Source: Candidatus Omnitrophota bacterium (GTDB lineage Bacteria; Omnitrophota; Gorgyraeia; Gorgyraeales; Gorgyraeaceae). Taken from it: a DNA stretch of 35,675 nucleotides. Position 1 is the first letter of the stretch. Every line of letters begins with the position of its first letter. The notes beneath the pieces are model-generated. The model saw nothing but the letters and a program-made list of their open reading frames with translations. It ran no database searches and was not told the DNA's origin. The stretch spans positions 1 through 35,675 of the forward strand of contig JAHJHC010000085.1 of the NCBI GenBank assembly GCA_018824145.1, read 5' to 3'. This document shows positions 15,231 to 23,518 of this stretch, piece after piece. A program made the translations under genes and the position numbers.

Positions 15231-16376
15231 TTAATTTCTATTAGCGAGTAGTTTCTGCGCTGCATTAAAAACTTCCTCTGCCGATATCCTCTTCATACAG
15301 CGAAAATCCCTGCAATCAGAAGGATGGCATTTATAACACTTTTCTTCAGAACTTATAATAATATGCCTATTGCCTATCGGCCCCCATACTCTATAGCTAT
15401 CAAGGGAATGCATTGCCCCAAAAATGGCTACACAAGGTACATTCAAAGCGGCTGCAATATGCATAGGGCCGGTGCTATTTCCTATAAATAGACTGCACCT
15501 TTTTATAAGTGAAACAAGATACGTCAGGCGTAATCCAACCGCACATACCGGTCTTCCTTTCATTAATGAGCCTACTTCATTAACTAAAGGCCTCTCTGAT
15601 TCGTTCCCTATTATGAGCACTTTAACACTGTTTATCTTCATGAGTTTGTCGGCAACCTCGGCAAATCCTTGTTTTTTCCAACGGATATAGGATTGTCTTG
15701 CTCCAGGATGAATAACCACAATTGTTCCATTCAGCATATGCTTTTCAAAAAATTTATGAGCAAAGCATTCACCTTCTTCAGTAACAGAAACCTCTATCTT
15801 TCTATCCTCGGCTTTACAGCCTATAATCCCTACTATCTCTAATGCAGACTCGACCTCATGTCTAACCCTTGTCTCGCGGTCATCCTTTAAGATATGTGTC
15901 AGAAAGAATCCCCCGCCTCTTCCTGCATATCCTACTCTCGATATAGCCCTGCTAACAAACGCAAGGTAATTTGGCCTTATCCCGGGGTGAAAAACTAGCG
16001 CCAAACTATAATCACGGCCAAGATTATCAGATTTATAAATAAGCAACTTATCTATATTGCTATTCCTTACTAATAAATCTTTTGTGTATTCGTTAATCAA
16101 CATATGGATCTGTGCATCAGGAAATGTCCGCCTGAGGGCCCTAATAGCAGGCGTGGTCAGTATTACATCTCCTATACGGTCCAACCGTATAATTAAAATC
16201 TTTTTTATCTGAGTTTCGTCTGACTTTTGCATAGAGGGCATAAATCCAAAAACACGCAAGATAAAAAATAATGCACCTCCGATAGCATCTAACGCACTAT
16301 ATCCAAAAAATCTACATTTTCTTACTATCCTGCCTATTCCTAAAATATAAACGACCTTTTTTATAAAATTTTTCAT
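15231..16376 (-). CDS. GT9-family glycosyltransferase (heptosyltransferase-like), second copy
   Basis: About 381 residues from the preferred ATG at 16376; the ORF-track start at 16418 lies within the upstream kinase gene. The ATG overlaps that gene's TGA (ATGA), with GGGAG five bases before it. After a short hydrophobic N-terminal stretch, the GT9 opening 'ILIIRLDRIGDVILTTPAIRALRRTFPDAQIHML' appears, followed by 'IVVIHPGARQSYIRWKKQGFAEVA' and 'LFIGNSTGPMHIAAALNVPCVAIFG'. The C-terminal Cys group ('CYKCHPSDCRDFRC') parallels the other GT9 gene. It is more divergent than a simple tandem duplicate. Role: addition of a heptose-like sugar to a surface glycan, inferred from family. Confidence 0.9.
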   Translation of the reverse strand: MKNFIKKVVYILGIGRIVRKCRFFGYSALDAIGGALFFILRVFGFMPSMQKSDETQIKKILIIRLDRIGDVILTTPAIRALRRTFPDAQIHMLINEYTKDLLVRNSNIDKLLIYKSDNLGRDYSLALVFHPGIRPNYLAFVSRAISRVGYAGRGGGFFLTHILKDDRETRVRHEVESALEIVGIIGCKAEDRKIEVSVTEEGECFAHKFFEKHMLNGTIVVIHPGARQSYIRWKKQGFAEVADKLMKINSVKVLIIGNESERPLVNEVGSLMKGRPVCAVGLRLTYLVSLIKRCSLFIGNSTGPMHIAAALNVPCVAIFGAMHSLDSYRVWGPIGNRHIIISSEEKCYKCHPSDCRDFRCMKRISAEEVFNAAQKLLANRN

Positions 16377-17389
16377 TTTAACTCCCGCAAAACCAGAGGA
16401 GCTCCTTTCTCTAACCAAATTGACAAAAAATTCTTAGAGGAATATAAATGTCTGAGTATAAAAATCAAAAAAAGTAACTCGCGGTGTTTGATATCGATCC
16501 GTACCGCTGTACAGTATATATTGATATATTTTCTAACGAGCCTGCTATTTTTGTTATCTTCATAAAAAACTTCGATAAAGTCGGATGGCCCTGCAAGTGG
16601 CCTATTAATATTCTTCATAAAAGATTTATGTATGGTTTTTGATTTTTTTATTTTATTATATCCTGAAATAACTGCCTGCCAGGCAAGAAAAAAACTAAGT
16701 AGATCAATTAAAGGAAATCCTTTAAAAGCAGCATATCCCCAATCCAACACAGAAAATTTGTCTATGTTTTTATCATATATAATATTCCAGGATGAAAAAT
16801 CACCATGCTGAAGCAGCACAGGACAAGACTCTACGTCTATGCCTGTGCAAAATGCCTTTATGTTCTCCTCTTCCTGATAAGACAAGTCTTGGCCTTTCTT
16901 ATAAAGATCCACCCCTTCAAGAACACCATTGACATATGAAGATTGATTATTCTCCGTCTTGGTCTTGATATACAGGTCGACAAGAAAGCCGCTTACAAAA
17001 GAAAATATTGTATCTTGTTTATTTCCTAAATCCTGCGCAGAGCAGATATATTCGTTCAAAGACCTCCCCGTGCAGGCAGTTTCCAAAAGAACATGATGTC
17101 CTTTTATATCGCCGTTCCAACACGGAATAGGAAAAGACGCCTGATATCCGAAATCCAGCTTATTGAGCTTGGTAAGAACATCGTATTCGTTTTTCAGGAG
17201 CTGCTTAAAATTATCATACCTGCTTATCTTAAAGATATACGACGGTTCTTTTATGCCTCTTATAAAAACAAACAATATCTCCCCACAACGGCTCCTAGTC
17301 AATGCAAAATATATATCTTCGGGATAAAGTTTCTCCGATCTCCTTTGGCCGTGAATATCTGAAATAATATTTGACAGTCTATTTTTCAT
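16373..17389 (-). CDS. APH-fold (aminoglycoside phosphotransferase-like) kinase in glycan locus
   Basis: A 338-residue protein kinase-like/APH-fold protein. The Brenner-type catalytic motif reads H195-G-D-F-S-S-W-N202, and the metal-binding Asp is D216 in 'SVLDWGYAAF'. The N-terminal lobe is less conserved, with 'SYIFKISRYDN' as a possible nucleotide-binding Lys region. Related enzymes phosphorylate small molecules or sugars such as choline, homoserine or lipopolysaccharide sugars. Its place between a methyltransferase and a GT9 enzyme, overlapping both by four bases, points to phosphorylation of a sugar or glycan intermediate. Antibiotic resistance is unlikely in this context. Substrate unknown. 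Confidence 0.82.
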   Translation of the reverse strand: MKNRLSNIISDIHGQRRSEKLYPEDIYFALTRSRCGEILFVFIRGIKEPSYIFKISRYDNFKQLLKNEYDVLTKLNKLDFGYQASFPIPCWNGDIKGHHVLLETACTGRSLNEYICSAQDLGNKQDTIFSFVSGFLVDLYIKTKTENNQSSYVNGVLEGVDLYKKGQDLSYQEEENIKAFCTGIDVESCPVLLQHGDFSSWNIIYDKNIDKFSVLDWGYAAFKGFPLIDLLSFFLAWQAVISGYNKIKKSKTIHKSFMKNINRPLAGPSDFIEVFYEDNKNSRLVRKYINIYCTAVRIDIKHRELLFLIFILRHLYSSKNFLSIWLEKGAPLVLRELK

Positions 17390-18456
17390 ATAGAATTACC
17401 CTTACAAGCGATGATACCAAAGTCAGGCACAAAGTTTCTTGAAAACCTGAGGAAAGGGCACCTTAATAAAAGTCTGACAAAAAAAACAAACTTTCTCAAT
17501 AGAACCGGCGAAAACAGCAACTTTTCATATAGGATACTGTCTATCCAATACCTGAAAATATAAAACGGTTCAAGAGGGACCAGATACTTAAATTTCAAAT
17601 AACCAGGGACAGGCACGTAAAAATTAATGTCTTTAAATCCCGAATTATTTAAAATTTTACGGTACCCCCTTAACGAATATATATAAGTACTGTATTCTCT
17701 TTTTTTAACAAGTTTGGAATATATATTAGCCATCCACCGCGGCATAAGCGTTGCAAACCGTAACCCGCTGTGGGGGTCCCTTTTGCCAAAAAAATAAAAA
17801 TAGGCCAATGCATTCTCTATGCCTATATAAAGCGTCCCTCCTGGTTTTAACACCCTGAATATATTCCGCAATGCCGCTTCCTGAACCTTGTCCGGGCTGT
17901 AAGTTCTATCCGACATGCCAAGCCATTCTAAAACACCGTTCAAAATAACAACATCAAAATAATTATCAGGGAAAGGTAGTTTTAAAATATTCCCGCACAC
18001 AGGATAAAGGTTTATTACTTTATCCTGTTCCTTTCTTATACGAATGAACCTGGCCCTTTCCCATACTGATTCAAATGCATATACACTGCAACATTGTTCA
18101 GATAGGGCAAATGCAATGGTTCCCCATCCGCTTCCCGCGTCTAAAATCCTTCCCTCTGTATCGGAATTTATAAAATACTTCCAGTTTATCCTGTTTTCAT
18201 CCATGACGAACTGTTGCAGTTTCTCCGTAAAACAGGATTCCGCTGCCTTTCTCCACCCTTTGGTTTCAGCAATCCTATTTAAATCCACGGCCTCCTCAGC
18301 GGAAAGTTCACACCAGTAAGGCACATCCCCTTTCAGAAAACAGGGTATCCCATCTTTTACCCTCCATTCTGATGCACAATTCCGGCAGGTATATAAGCCG
18401 TCCTGCATTAATAGCTCACTTTTGCATTCAGGGCAGACAAATCCCTTTTCTTGCAT
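17386..18456 (-). CDS. SAM-dependent methyltransferase with N-terminal zinc-ribbon
   Basis: A 356-residue two-part protein. Residues about 7-42 hold a zinc-ribbon/Trm112-like segment with two Cys pairs (CPEC and CRNC). The methyltransferase core follows: 'GRILDAGSGWGTIAFALSEQCCSVYAFE' (motif I and the acidic residue of motif II), 'NYFDVVILNGVLEWLG' and 'RVLKPGGTLYIGIENALAY'. The C-terminal third has a hydrophobic stretch ('YLKFKYLVPLEPFYIFRYW') that may contact the membrane. It probably modifies a lipid-linked or nucleotide sugar. AAAGGA stands 6 bases before the ATG. The gene begins a tightly overlapping run (methyltransferase-kinase-GT9). Confidence 0.87.
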   Translation of the reverse strand: MQEKGFVCPECKSELLMQDGLYTCRNCASEWRVKDGIPCFLKGDVPYWCELSAEEAVDLNRIAETKGWRKAAESCFTEKLQQFVMDENRINWKYFINSDTEGRILDAGSGWGTIAFALSEQCCSVYAFESVWERARFIRIRKEQDKVINLYPVCGNILKLPFPDNYFDVVILNGVLEWLGMSDRTYSPDKVQEAALRNIFRVLKPGGTLYIGIENALAYFYFFGKRDPHSGLRFATLMPRWMANIYSKLVKKREYSTYIYSLRGYRKILNNSGFKDINFYVPVPGYLKFKYLVPLEPFYIFRYWIDSILYEKLLFSPVLLRKFVFFVRLLLRCPFLRFSRNFVPDFGIIACKGNSI

Positions 18457-18503
18457 TTATTATCCTTTCTTATATCGAATAACAAGGTCTTATAAGAAGT
18501 ACT

Positions 18504-19580
18504 TTACTCATCCTTTAACACCGAATCATAAAGTTTTTCTATCTCTAAAGTATTCTTTCTTATGTCGAAAAATTCCTCTGCCCTTTTTCTAAGTATAGAT
18601 TTATTCTCGTATAAAATCTGTCTATTATCTAATATTTTCTCTATAATAGCTGCCAGACCGGATACATCACCAGGAGGGAAAATAAATTCTTCAAAATCAT
18701 CTCCCAAAGCTTCTCTATTAGAATATAAATCGGAAATAATAACGGTTTTACCCATAGCCATGGATTCGATTATTATCCTCGATAATCCCTCCCCCTTCAA
18801 TGACGGAAGCACTGTAACATCGCCCCCTCTAATTTCATCAATAATGTCTTTCTTATAATCCTTAAATATCACATTGGCGCCGCCACATAAGGCCTTAAGC
18901 TCTTCCAAATACTGCCTGTCGCCATCTCCCATAATAGTCAAATTTATTTTCTCTCTGACTTTTCTAACTGCGCCAATAAGAATCTCGATGCCTTTCCTTC
19001 TTTCTATCCTGCCAAAATAACCGACTTTTAAAAATTCATCCTCTCCATATCTATCTGACGGTGTAAAGGTATCTAACTCGACGCCGTTATAAATAACCTT
19101 GACTCTATCTCCTGCGTCTATAAAATTAAATCTCTTGGATACGCATTGTGAAACTGCTATCATGCGGTCAGTTGTCCTGTAAAGCATCCAGTCTAACCAA
19201 GGAGAAGATTCAGATACCCTCAAATGCATAATAACAGGCACCTTTAATATTTTTCCGATTATTCCGGCATAGATAGTCTGACGGGGAGACTCGGTATGTA
19301 TTATGTCTATATCCATGCCTTTTATAACAGTCCATAATCTACAGAAATCTCTTATTATAGAAATTACATTTAATGATTTTATGCGCGAAAAAGAAATTAT
19401 GAATGTTTTGACCTTTAACTTTTGCATTTCACGGGAGAACTCACCTTCTTCAGGGAGTGCAAGGAAGGGAGTAAATTTCTCCTTATCTAGATATTTTATC
19501 AATAAATACGTGCTCCTCTGGCCTCCTCCTTTTAAAGAAGAAAATGAACTGGTATATAAAATATTATATTTTCTCCCCAT
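18504..19580 (-). CDS. GT4-family glycosyltransferase
   Basis: A 358-residue GT-B enzyme. It starts with 'ILYTSSFSSLKGGGQRSTYLLIKYLD', the glycine-rich N-terminal loop of GT4 enzymes. The C-terminal donor domain contains 'LKVGYFGRIERRKGIEILIGAV' and the E-x7-E signature in 'GEGLSRIIIESMAMGKTVIIS'. AGAGGAGAC precedes the ATG at a good distance. It lies 8 bases after another GT4 gene, and the two are only distantly alike, so they probably catalyse different steps. A 47-base gap follows before the methyltransferase gene, without an obvious terminator. The sugar donor is not readable. Confidence 0.92.
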   Translation of the reverse strand: MGRKYNILYTSSFSSLKGGGQRSTYLLIKYLDKEKFTPFLALPEEGEFSREMQKLKVKTFIISFSRIKSLNVISIIRDFCRLWTVIKGMDIDIIHTESPRQTIYAGIIGKILKVPVIMHLRVSESSPWLDWMLYRTTDRMIAVSQCVSKRFNFIDAGDRVKVIYNGVELDTFTPSDRYGEDEFLKVGYFGRIERRKGIEILIGAVRKVREKINLTIMGDGDRQYLEELKALCGGANVIFKDYKKDIIDEIRGGDVTVLPSLKGEGLSRIIIESMAMGKTVIISDLYSNREALGDDFEEFIFPPGDVSGLAAIIEKILDNRQILYENKSILRKRAEEFFDIRKNTLEIEKLYDSVLKDE

Positions 19581-19588
19581 GTCTCCTC

Positions 19589-20683
19589 TTAAAGTAACCC
19601 AAGATACAATCCTTCTATCTTTTTAATCATGCTTCCGGAAGAAAATTTCTCCTCGGCTATTTCCCTGCCTTTCTTACCCATCAAGGCAGCTTTTTCTCTG
19701 TTTTTCAATAAAAATCCTATCGCCTTTGACAGAGCGTCTGCATCTTTCGGTGGTACCAGCAATCCATTTTCTCCTTCCCTGATTAGCTCAGGAATACCTC
19801 CTATATTCGTTCCGATAACAGGCCTGCCGCATGCCATGGCCTCGATAATGGCCAAACCTAACCCTTCACGTACCAAAGACGGCAGGACAACTACATCAAG
19901 CGTATAAATAATACCAGGTATATCTGATATTACTCCTTTAAACTCCACATGTTCCTGCATGTTTAATTTGGCTGCATGCCGTTCTAACTCACTTCTAAGC
20001 ACGCCGTCCCCTATAAGAACGAGTTTAAGATTATCTCCATATCTGTCTATAACCTTTTTTATGGCATCTATGAGGTAGACATGACCTTTATGTGCAAAAA
20101 GAGAAGCAATACACCCAATGCGAAAAACATCTTTATATTTATCTATTTTATCCCCCCGGACCTTAAATTTATCCAGATCAATCCCGTTATAAATAACCTC
20201 GATTTTTGAAGGAGGAATTTTTTCCTTACGAATAACGGAATCACCCACAGCCATAGAACAGCATATGATTTTATCCGTAAAAAATCCCAGTATTCTTTCT
20301 ATTATGAGTTTCTTCCGTGGATAATGGTCATGTGTAGTCTGTACGTGGCGTATAACAACCGGCACTCTCGAAACAACCGCCGCCATTCTTCCGACTACGG
20401 CGGCGGAATACCCATGTAAATGAATCACTTTTATATCACACCGCCTTAATTTTCCGCATAACCTCATAAAGAAAAAAACATCCCTGTGCGAACGCATCTT
20501 TAGATTTTCCGTTTTTATGCCGTTCGCTTTCAATTCTTCGAAAATCTTGCCGCCTCTAACAAGGCACCATACATGTACGTCAAAAACAGCCTTATCTATC
20601 CCGAGGGCAATTGCAGATATGTTTTTTTCAAGCCCCCCTACTTTTAAGTCTTCGACTAAATGAAGCACATTAATCTTATTCAT
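19589..20683 (-). CDS. GT4-family glycosyltransferase
   Basis: A 364-residue GT-B enzyme. The opening 'VLHLVEDLKVGGLEKNISAIALG' is the classical GT4 N-terminal loop. The donor site shows 'FRIGCIASLFAHKGHVYLIDAI' and 'SLVREGLGLAIIEAMACGRPVIGTNIGGIPELI', with the E-x7-E pair and the following GGxPE block both intact. It overlaps the upstream CgeB-like gene by four bases. The last residues (EKFSSGSMIKKIEGLY) are standard for the family. Function: transfer of a hexose-type residue to the growing lipid-linked oligosaccharide, inferred from family and location. Confidence 0.93.
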   Translation of the reverse strand: MNKINVLHLVEDLKVGGLEKNISAIALGIDKAVFDVHVWCLVRGGKIFEELKANGIKTENLKMRSHRDVFFFMRLCGKLRRCDIKVIHLHGYSAAVVGRMAAVVSRVPVVIRHVQTTHDHYPRKKLIIERILGFFTDKIICCSMAVGDSVIRKEKIPPSKIEVIYNGIDLDKFKVRGDKIDKYKDVFRIGCIASLFAHKGHVYLIDAIKKVIDRYGDNLKLVLIGDGVLRSELERHAAKLNMQEHVEFKGVISDIPGIIYTLDVVVLPSLVREGLGLAIIEAMACGRPVIGTNIGGIPELIREGENGLLVPPKDADALSKAIGFLLKNREKAALMGKKGREIAEEKFSSGSMIKKIEGLYLGLL

Positions 20684-21687
20684 AAATCCTTCCTGATGAT
20701 GTTCAACATTTCATTTATACGATGATTATAGCTATGTCTTTCTATGACCTCCCTGTATCCTCTATGCGCAATCCCTTTACGCATTTCAGGGTGCTTTAAA
20801 TAATAATCTATTTTAGCCCTGAGTTCTCTGCCATCTCTAAAAATATCCAAATGTTCCCCTTTATTGAACAACATGCCTACATCCTTCTGATTATCCGAAA
20901 GGAGAAAACATCCACAGGCTAATGCCTCATAAACTCTTGGACTGGCCTGGTAACAGGGGATGCGGCCGTCCTGATAATGAATAGCAATAGCTATCTTACA
21001 GCTGGAATAAATCTTTTTCCATTCTTCAGGTTCTACTCCTCCAGTGTGCCTTATACATTTTTTTATAAGTGCGGTCCGTGGTATCTTTTCCCATCCGGGG
21101 CCCCAGATACCAATATCGAAATCACTAACCTGTCCTAAAATCCTCATCCTGTTTTCATAAAATGACCCGACAAAAACAATATCATTACCGTAATACTCCT
21201 TTTCTTTTGTACTCACATCCACAGGCTTATGAAAGTCAGGATCACAGGCAAACGGTAAAAAATGAATATTCTTGATATTGTAAGGCCTTAATAAATTACC
21301 TGCCTCGCTTCCTCCGTTGAATACAAAATCATAATAAGGCGCGACCTTAATGATAGGTTCAAAATCCCGCGGCGGGTCTACTGTCCAAAGGGCTGTCTTT
21401 ATCCCCTGTTTTTTAATCTCCACAACCGTATCCGCAAATATCCTGTGCCCACCTACCTCTAAAAAAATATCCGGTTTATATCTTTTAACTGCAGAAACAA
21501 GATTTCCATTTATCCTCTTTAAGTCCGCCCTGTCTAAGAATCTTACAGCCTTCCTTATCCTCCCCGGAATAATAAACGCCCTGTTTTCAAAAAAAGTTGT
21601 CTCGCAAATCTTCTTAAGGGCCTTTTCTATATATTCAGTAATAGTTATAAAACCTGGGTTTTTATTCGATGAAAATAAAATCCTCAT
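20680..21687 (-). CDS. CgeB-like glycosyltransferase
   Basis: A 335-residue protein resembling the CgeB family, a GT-B group often named after a Bacillus spore maturation protein. The key blocks are 'YKPDIFLEVGGHRIFADTVVEIKKQGIKTALWTVDPPRDFE', 'YYDFVFNGGSEAGNLL' and the C-terminal 'ASPRVYEALACGCFLLSDNQKDVGMLFNKGEHLDIFRDGREL'. The last two match the donor-binding half of GT4-like enzymes. CgeB-like enzymes occur in many surface glycan loci. It overlaps the GT2 gene upstream and the GT4 gene downstream by four bases each, so it is in the same operon. The substrate is unknown. Confidence 0.88.
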   Translation of the reverse strand: MRILFSSNKNPGFITITEYIEKALKKICETTFFENRAFIIPGRIRKAVRFLDRADLKRINGNLVSAVKRYKPDIFLEVGGHRIFADTVVEIKKQGIKTALWTVDPPRDFEPIIKVAPYYDFVFNGGSEAGNLLRPYNIKNIHFLPFACDPDFHKPVDVSTKEKEYYGNDIVFVGSFYENRMRILGQVSDFDIGIWGPGWEKIPRTALIKKCIRHTGGVEPEEWKKIYSSCKIAIAIHYQDGRIPCYQASPRVYEALACGCFLLSDNQKDVGMLFNKGEHLDIFRDGRELRAKIDYYLKHPEMRKGIAHRGYREVIERHSYNHRINEMLNIIRKDL

Positions 21688-22631
21688 AACGTATTCCGCC
21701 TTTTTCTTACATCTCTGAACACATTATATATTTTCTGACCCGATATTATGCGGAAAAATAATCCGTACATCCTTCTTTCAAAGAAACATTCGGGATAAAT
21801 TTTTGAGGCTTTCAGAAAATACTCTTTTGATTTCGATATATCCGGGAGAAAAAACCATGACAAATTCAGGTATGCCTTCAGATAAACACCTCTCCTTAAA
21901 GGATAGCTGCACTCTATACTATTTTTCTCTATAATTTTCCAAATCCGCTCTCTATTCTTAGCATATTCTGCTCGTGAAATACGGGAATAACTGCCTCCAT
22001 GTATATATTGGCGGCTAGTTACGGTTTCGATGTAATGCACAGGATAATTCAAGGCTATTCTGGCAAAAAACTCTCTATTCTCTCCGAAGATCAAATCCTC
22101 TTTAAAAGCTCCTATATTTATATATGCTTCTTTCGTAAACATAGAAGCGGATGGTAAAGACAATATCCCCAAAATACATAACTCTCTATAGGAAAAACTC
22201 CTGTATGAATTTAAATTTTTTACTCCAAATTCTTCTGAATTATCTTCTTTTACCATTACATAGTTAGAAAACACACAGCCTACATCCTTATGGTCATCCA
22301 AATATCCGAGTAATATCCTTAAATGGTCAGGCAACCATACATCATCATCGTCCAATAAGGCAATATATCTACCCTTGGTAGCTGCCATACCCTCGTTTCT
22401 CGAAAAGCTCCTTTCTTTTTTCTGGGTGTTTTTTAAAGTTCTGATTATTCCTCTTTTAAGCTCTACCTGGAATTTACTTCCAATCATCTCCTGCGTATTG
22501 TCTGAAGATGCATCATCAACAATAATAATCTCAAAATCCCTGTACGTCTGGGAAAGAACGCTTTCTATTGCCCTCTCAAGAAGCCCGACCCTATTGTAAG
22601 TCGGTATGATTACACTGACCGTCGGACTCAC
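21684..22631 (-). CDS. GT2-family glycosyltransferase (GT-A fold)
   Basis: A 315-residue protein with the GT2 opening 'VSVIIPTYNRVGLLERAIESVLSQTYRDFEIIIVDDASSDNT'. The metal-binding acidic motif lies in 'GRYIALLDDDDVWLPDHL'. The catalytic domain covers about residues 4-200, and the C-terminal 100 residues are less conserved and may bind the acceptor. GT2 enzymes of this kind are inverting and usually use UDP- or GDP-sugars. Overlaps of four bases with the methyltransferase upstream and the CgeB-like gene downstream show tight coupling. I see no membrane helix, so it probably acts at the inner membrane surface on the lipid-linked chain. Confidence 0.93.
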   Translation of the reverse strand: MSPTVSVIIPTYNRVGLLERAIESVLSQTYRDFEIIIVDDASSDNTQEMIGSKFQVELKRGIIRTLKNTQKKERSFSRNEGMAATKGRYIALLDDDDVWLPDHLRILLGYLDDHKDVGCVFSNYVMVKEDNSEEFGVKNLNSYRSFSYRELCILGILSLPSASMFTKEAYINIGAFKEDLIFGENREFFARIALNYPVHYIETVTSRQYIHGGSYSRISRAEYAKNRERIWKIIEKNSIECSYPLRRGVYLKAYLNLSWFFLPDISKSKEYFLKASKIYPECFFERRMYGLFFRIISGQKIYNVFRDVRKRRNTL

Positions 22632-23518
22632 AAACCAGCCGCCTTTGCTTCGGCATAAATATTATGCCCGTTTTTTATAAAAAGCCTTCCGATTAACGCT
22701 AAAATCTTATAAAATCCTATCCTGAATTTCAATAACACCCTATATGAGAATAATATCAGTTTATTGTTAAAACCTTTTTTTATTTTATTCTCCAAATATA
22801 ATGTCCCAAAATATATCTTCATTATCCTGAGTACGTCATCCGCCAAAAGAGGTGCCGTAACGACTTTTATTTCGGAATAACCGCTATGGCTCAAAAATTT
22901 TTCAATACTCTTCTTGTTCCATTTAGTCAAATGATGCGGCGGGAGGTCCCATGTACCTATATGCGCCATAATCCTTTCTCTATTGGGGACACTTAAAAAT
23001 ATCTTTCCATTATCTTTAAGGATATTCTTTAAACTCCTCATAAACTCTCCTGGATTTTCCAAATGTTCAATGACCTCAAAGAAAAGAGCTACATCAAATT
23101 TATCGCCATTATAGCCTTTTATAAAATCCGATATCTCACATGCAAAAACCTTTTCTATGCCGAGCTTTTGTTTCGTAAACTCAACGATTTTTTGATTCAT
23201 GTCAACAGCAGTAACATCATATCCTAATTCAACAACCTTCTTTAAAAATATACTCCTCCCGCATCCGAAATTTATAAGTCTTTCTCCTTTACATGCAATA
23301 TTGCGTTCCAGGAACATTTTTTCATACCATTTAAGGGAATTGGGGGCATGTGGAGGTAAAGAATACCACTCTGAATCTTCGTACCAATTCCTGTCCCCTG
23401 CCTTCATTGGATGGGCAAACATAACCTCACATTCTGCACACTTATAAAACACATAGTCTTTTGAAGTATACGCACTGATTTTCTCGCTATCTTCTGAAAA
23501 ACATGCAGGACATTTCAT
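22628..23518 (-). CDS. Class I SAM methyltransferase with N-terminal Cys-pair domain
   Basis: A 296-residue protein. An N-terminal zinc-binding segment has CPAC and CAEC pairs (residues 3-6 and about 27-30). The SAM-binding core follows: 'RLINFGCGRSIFLKKVVELGYDVTAVDMNQK' and 'FDVALFFEVIEHLENPGEFMRSLKNILKDNGKIFLSVPN'. This arrangement is common in sugar methyltransferases of surface glycan loci. It overlaps the flippase gene upstream by ATGA and the GT2 gene downstream by four bases. Methylation of a terminal sugar, which can end chain growth, is a possible role. The substrate is unknown. It is not closely similar to the other two methyltransferases in the locus. Confidence 0.88.
   Translation of the reverse strand: MKCPACFSEDSEKISAYTSKDYVFYKCAECEVMFAHPMKAGDRNWYEDSEWYSLPPHAPNSLKWYEKMFLERNIACKGERLINFGCGRSIFLKKVVELGYDVTAVDMNQKIVEFTKQKLGIEKVFACEISDFIKGYNGDKFDVALFFEVIEHLENPGEFMRSLKNILKDNGKIFLSVPNRERIMAHIGTWDLPPHHLTKWNKKSIEKFLSHSGYSEIKVVTAPLLADDVLRIMKIYFGTLYLENKIKKGFNNKLILFSYRVLLKFRIGFYKILALIGRLFIKNGHNIYAEAKAAGL

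Noticed and set aside
16373-17389. Aminoglycoside resistance gene
   Set aside because: The APH fold alone does not show resistance; overlaps with glycan genes and absence of any mobile element speak for a sugar kinase.
14684-23518. Recent tandem duplication among glycosyltransferases and methyltransferases
   Set aside because: The three GT4, two GT9 and three methyltransferase genes share only family motifs by eye, with different lengths and flanking regions, so they do not look like recent copies.
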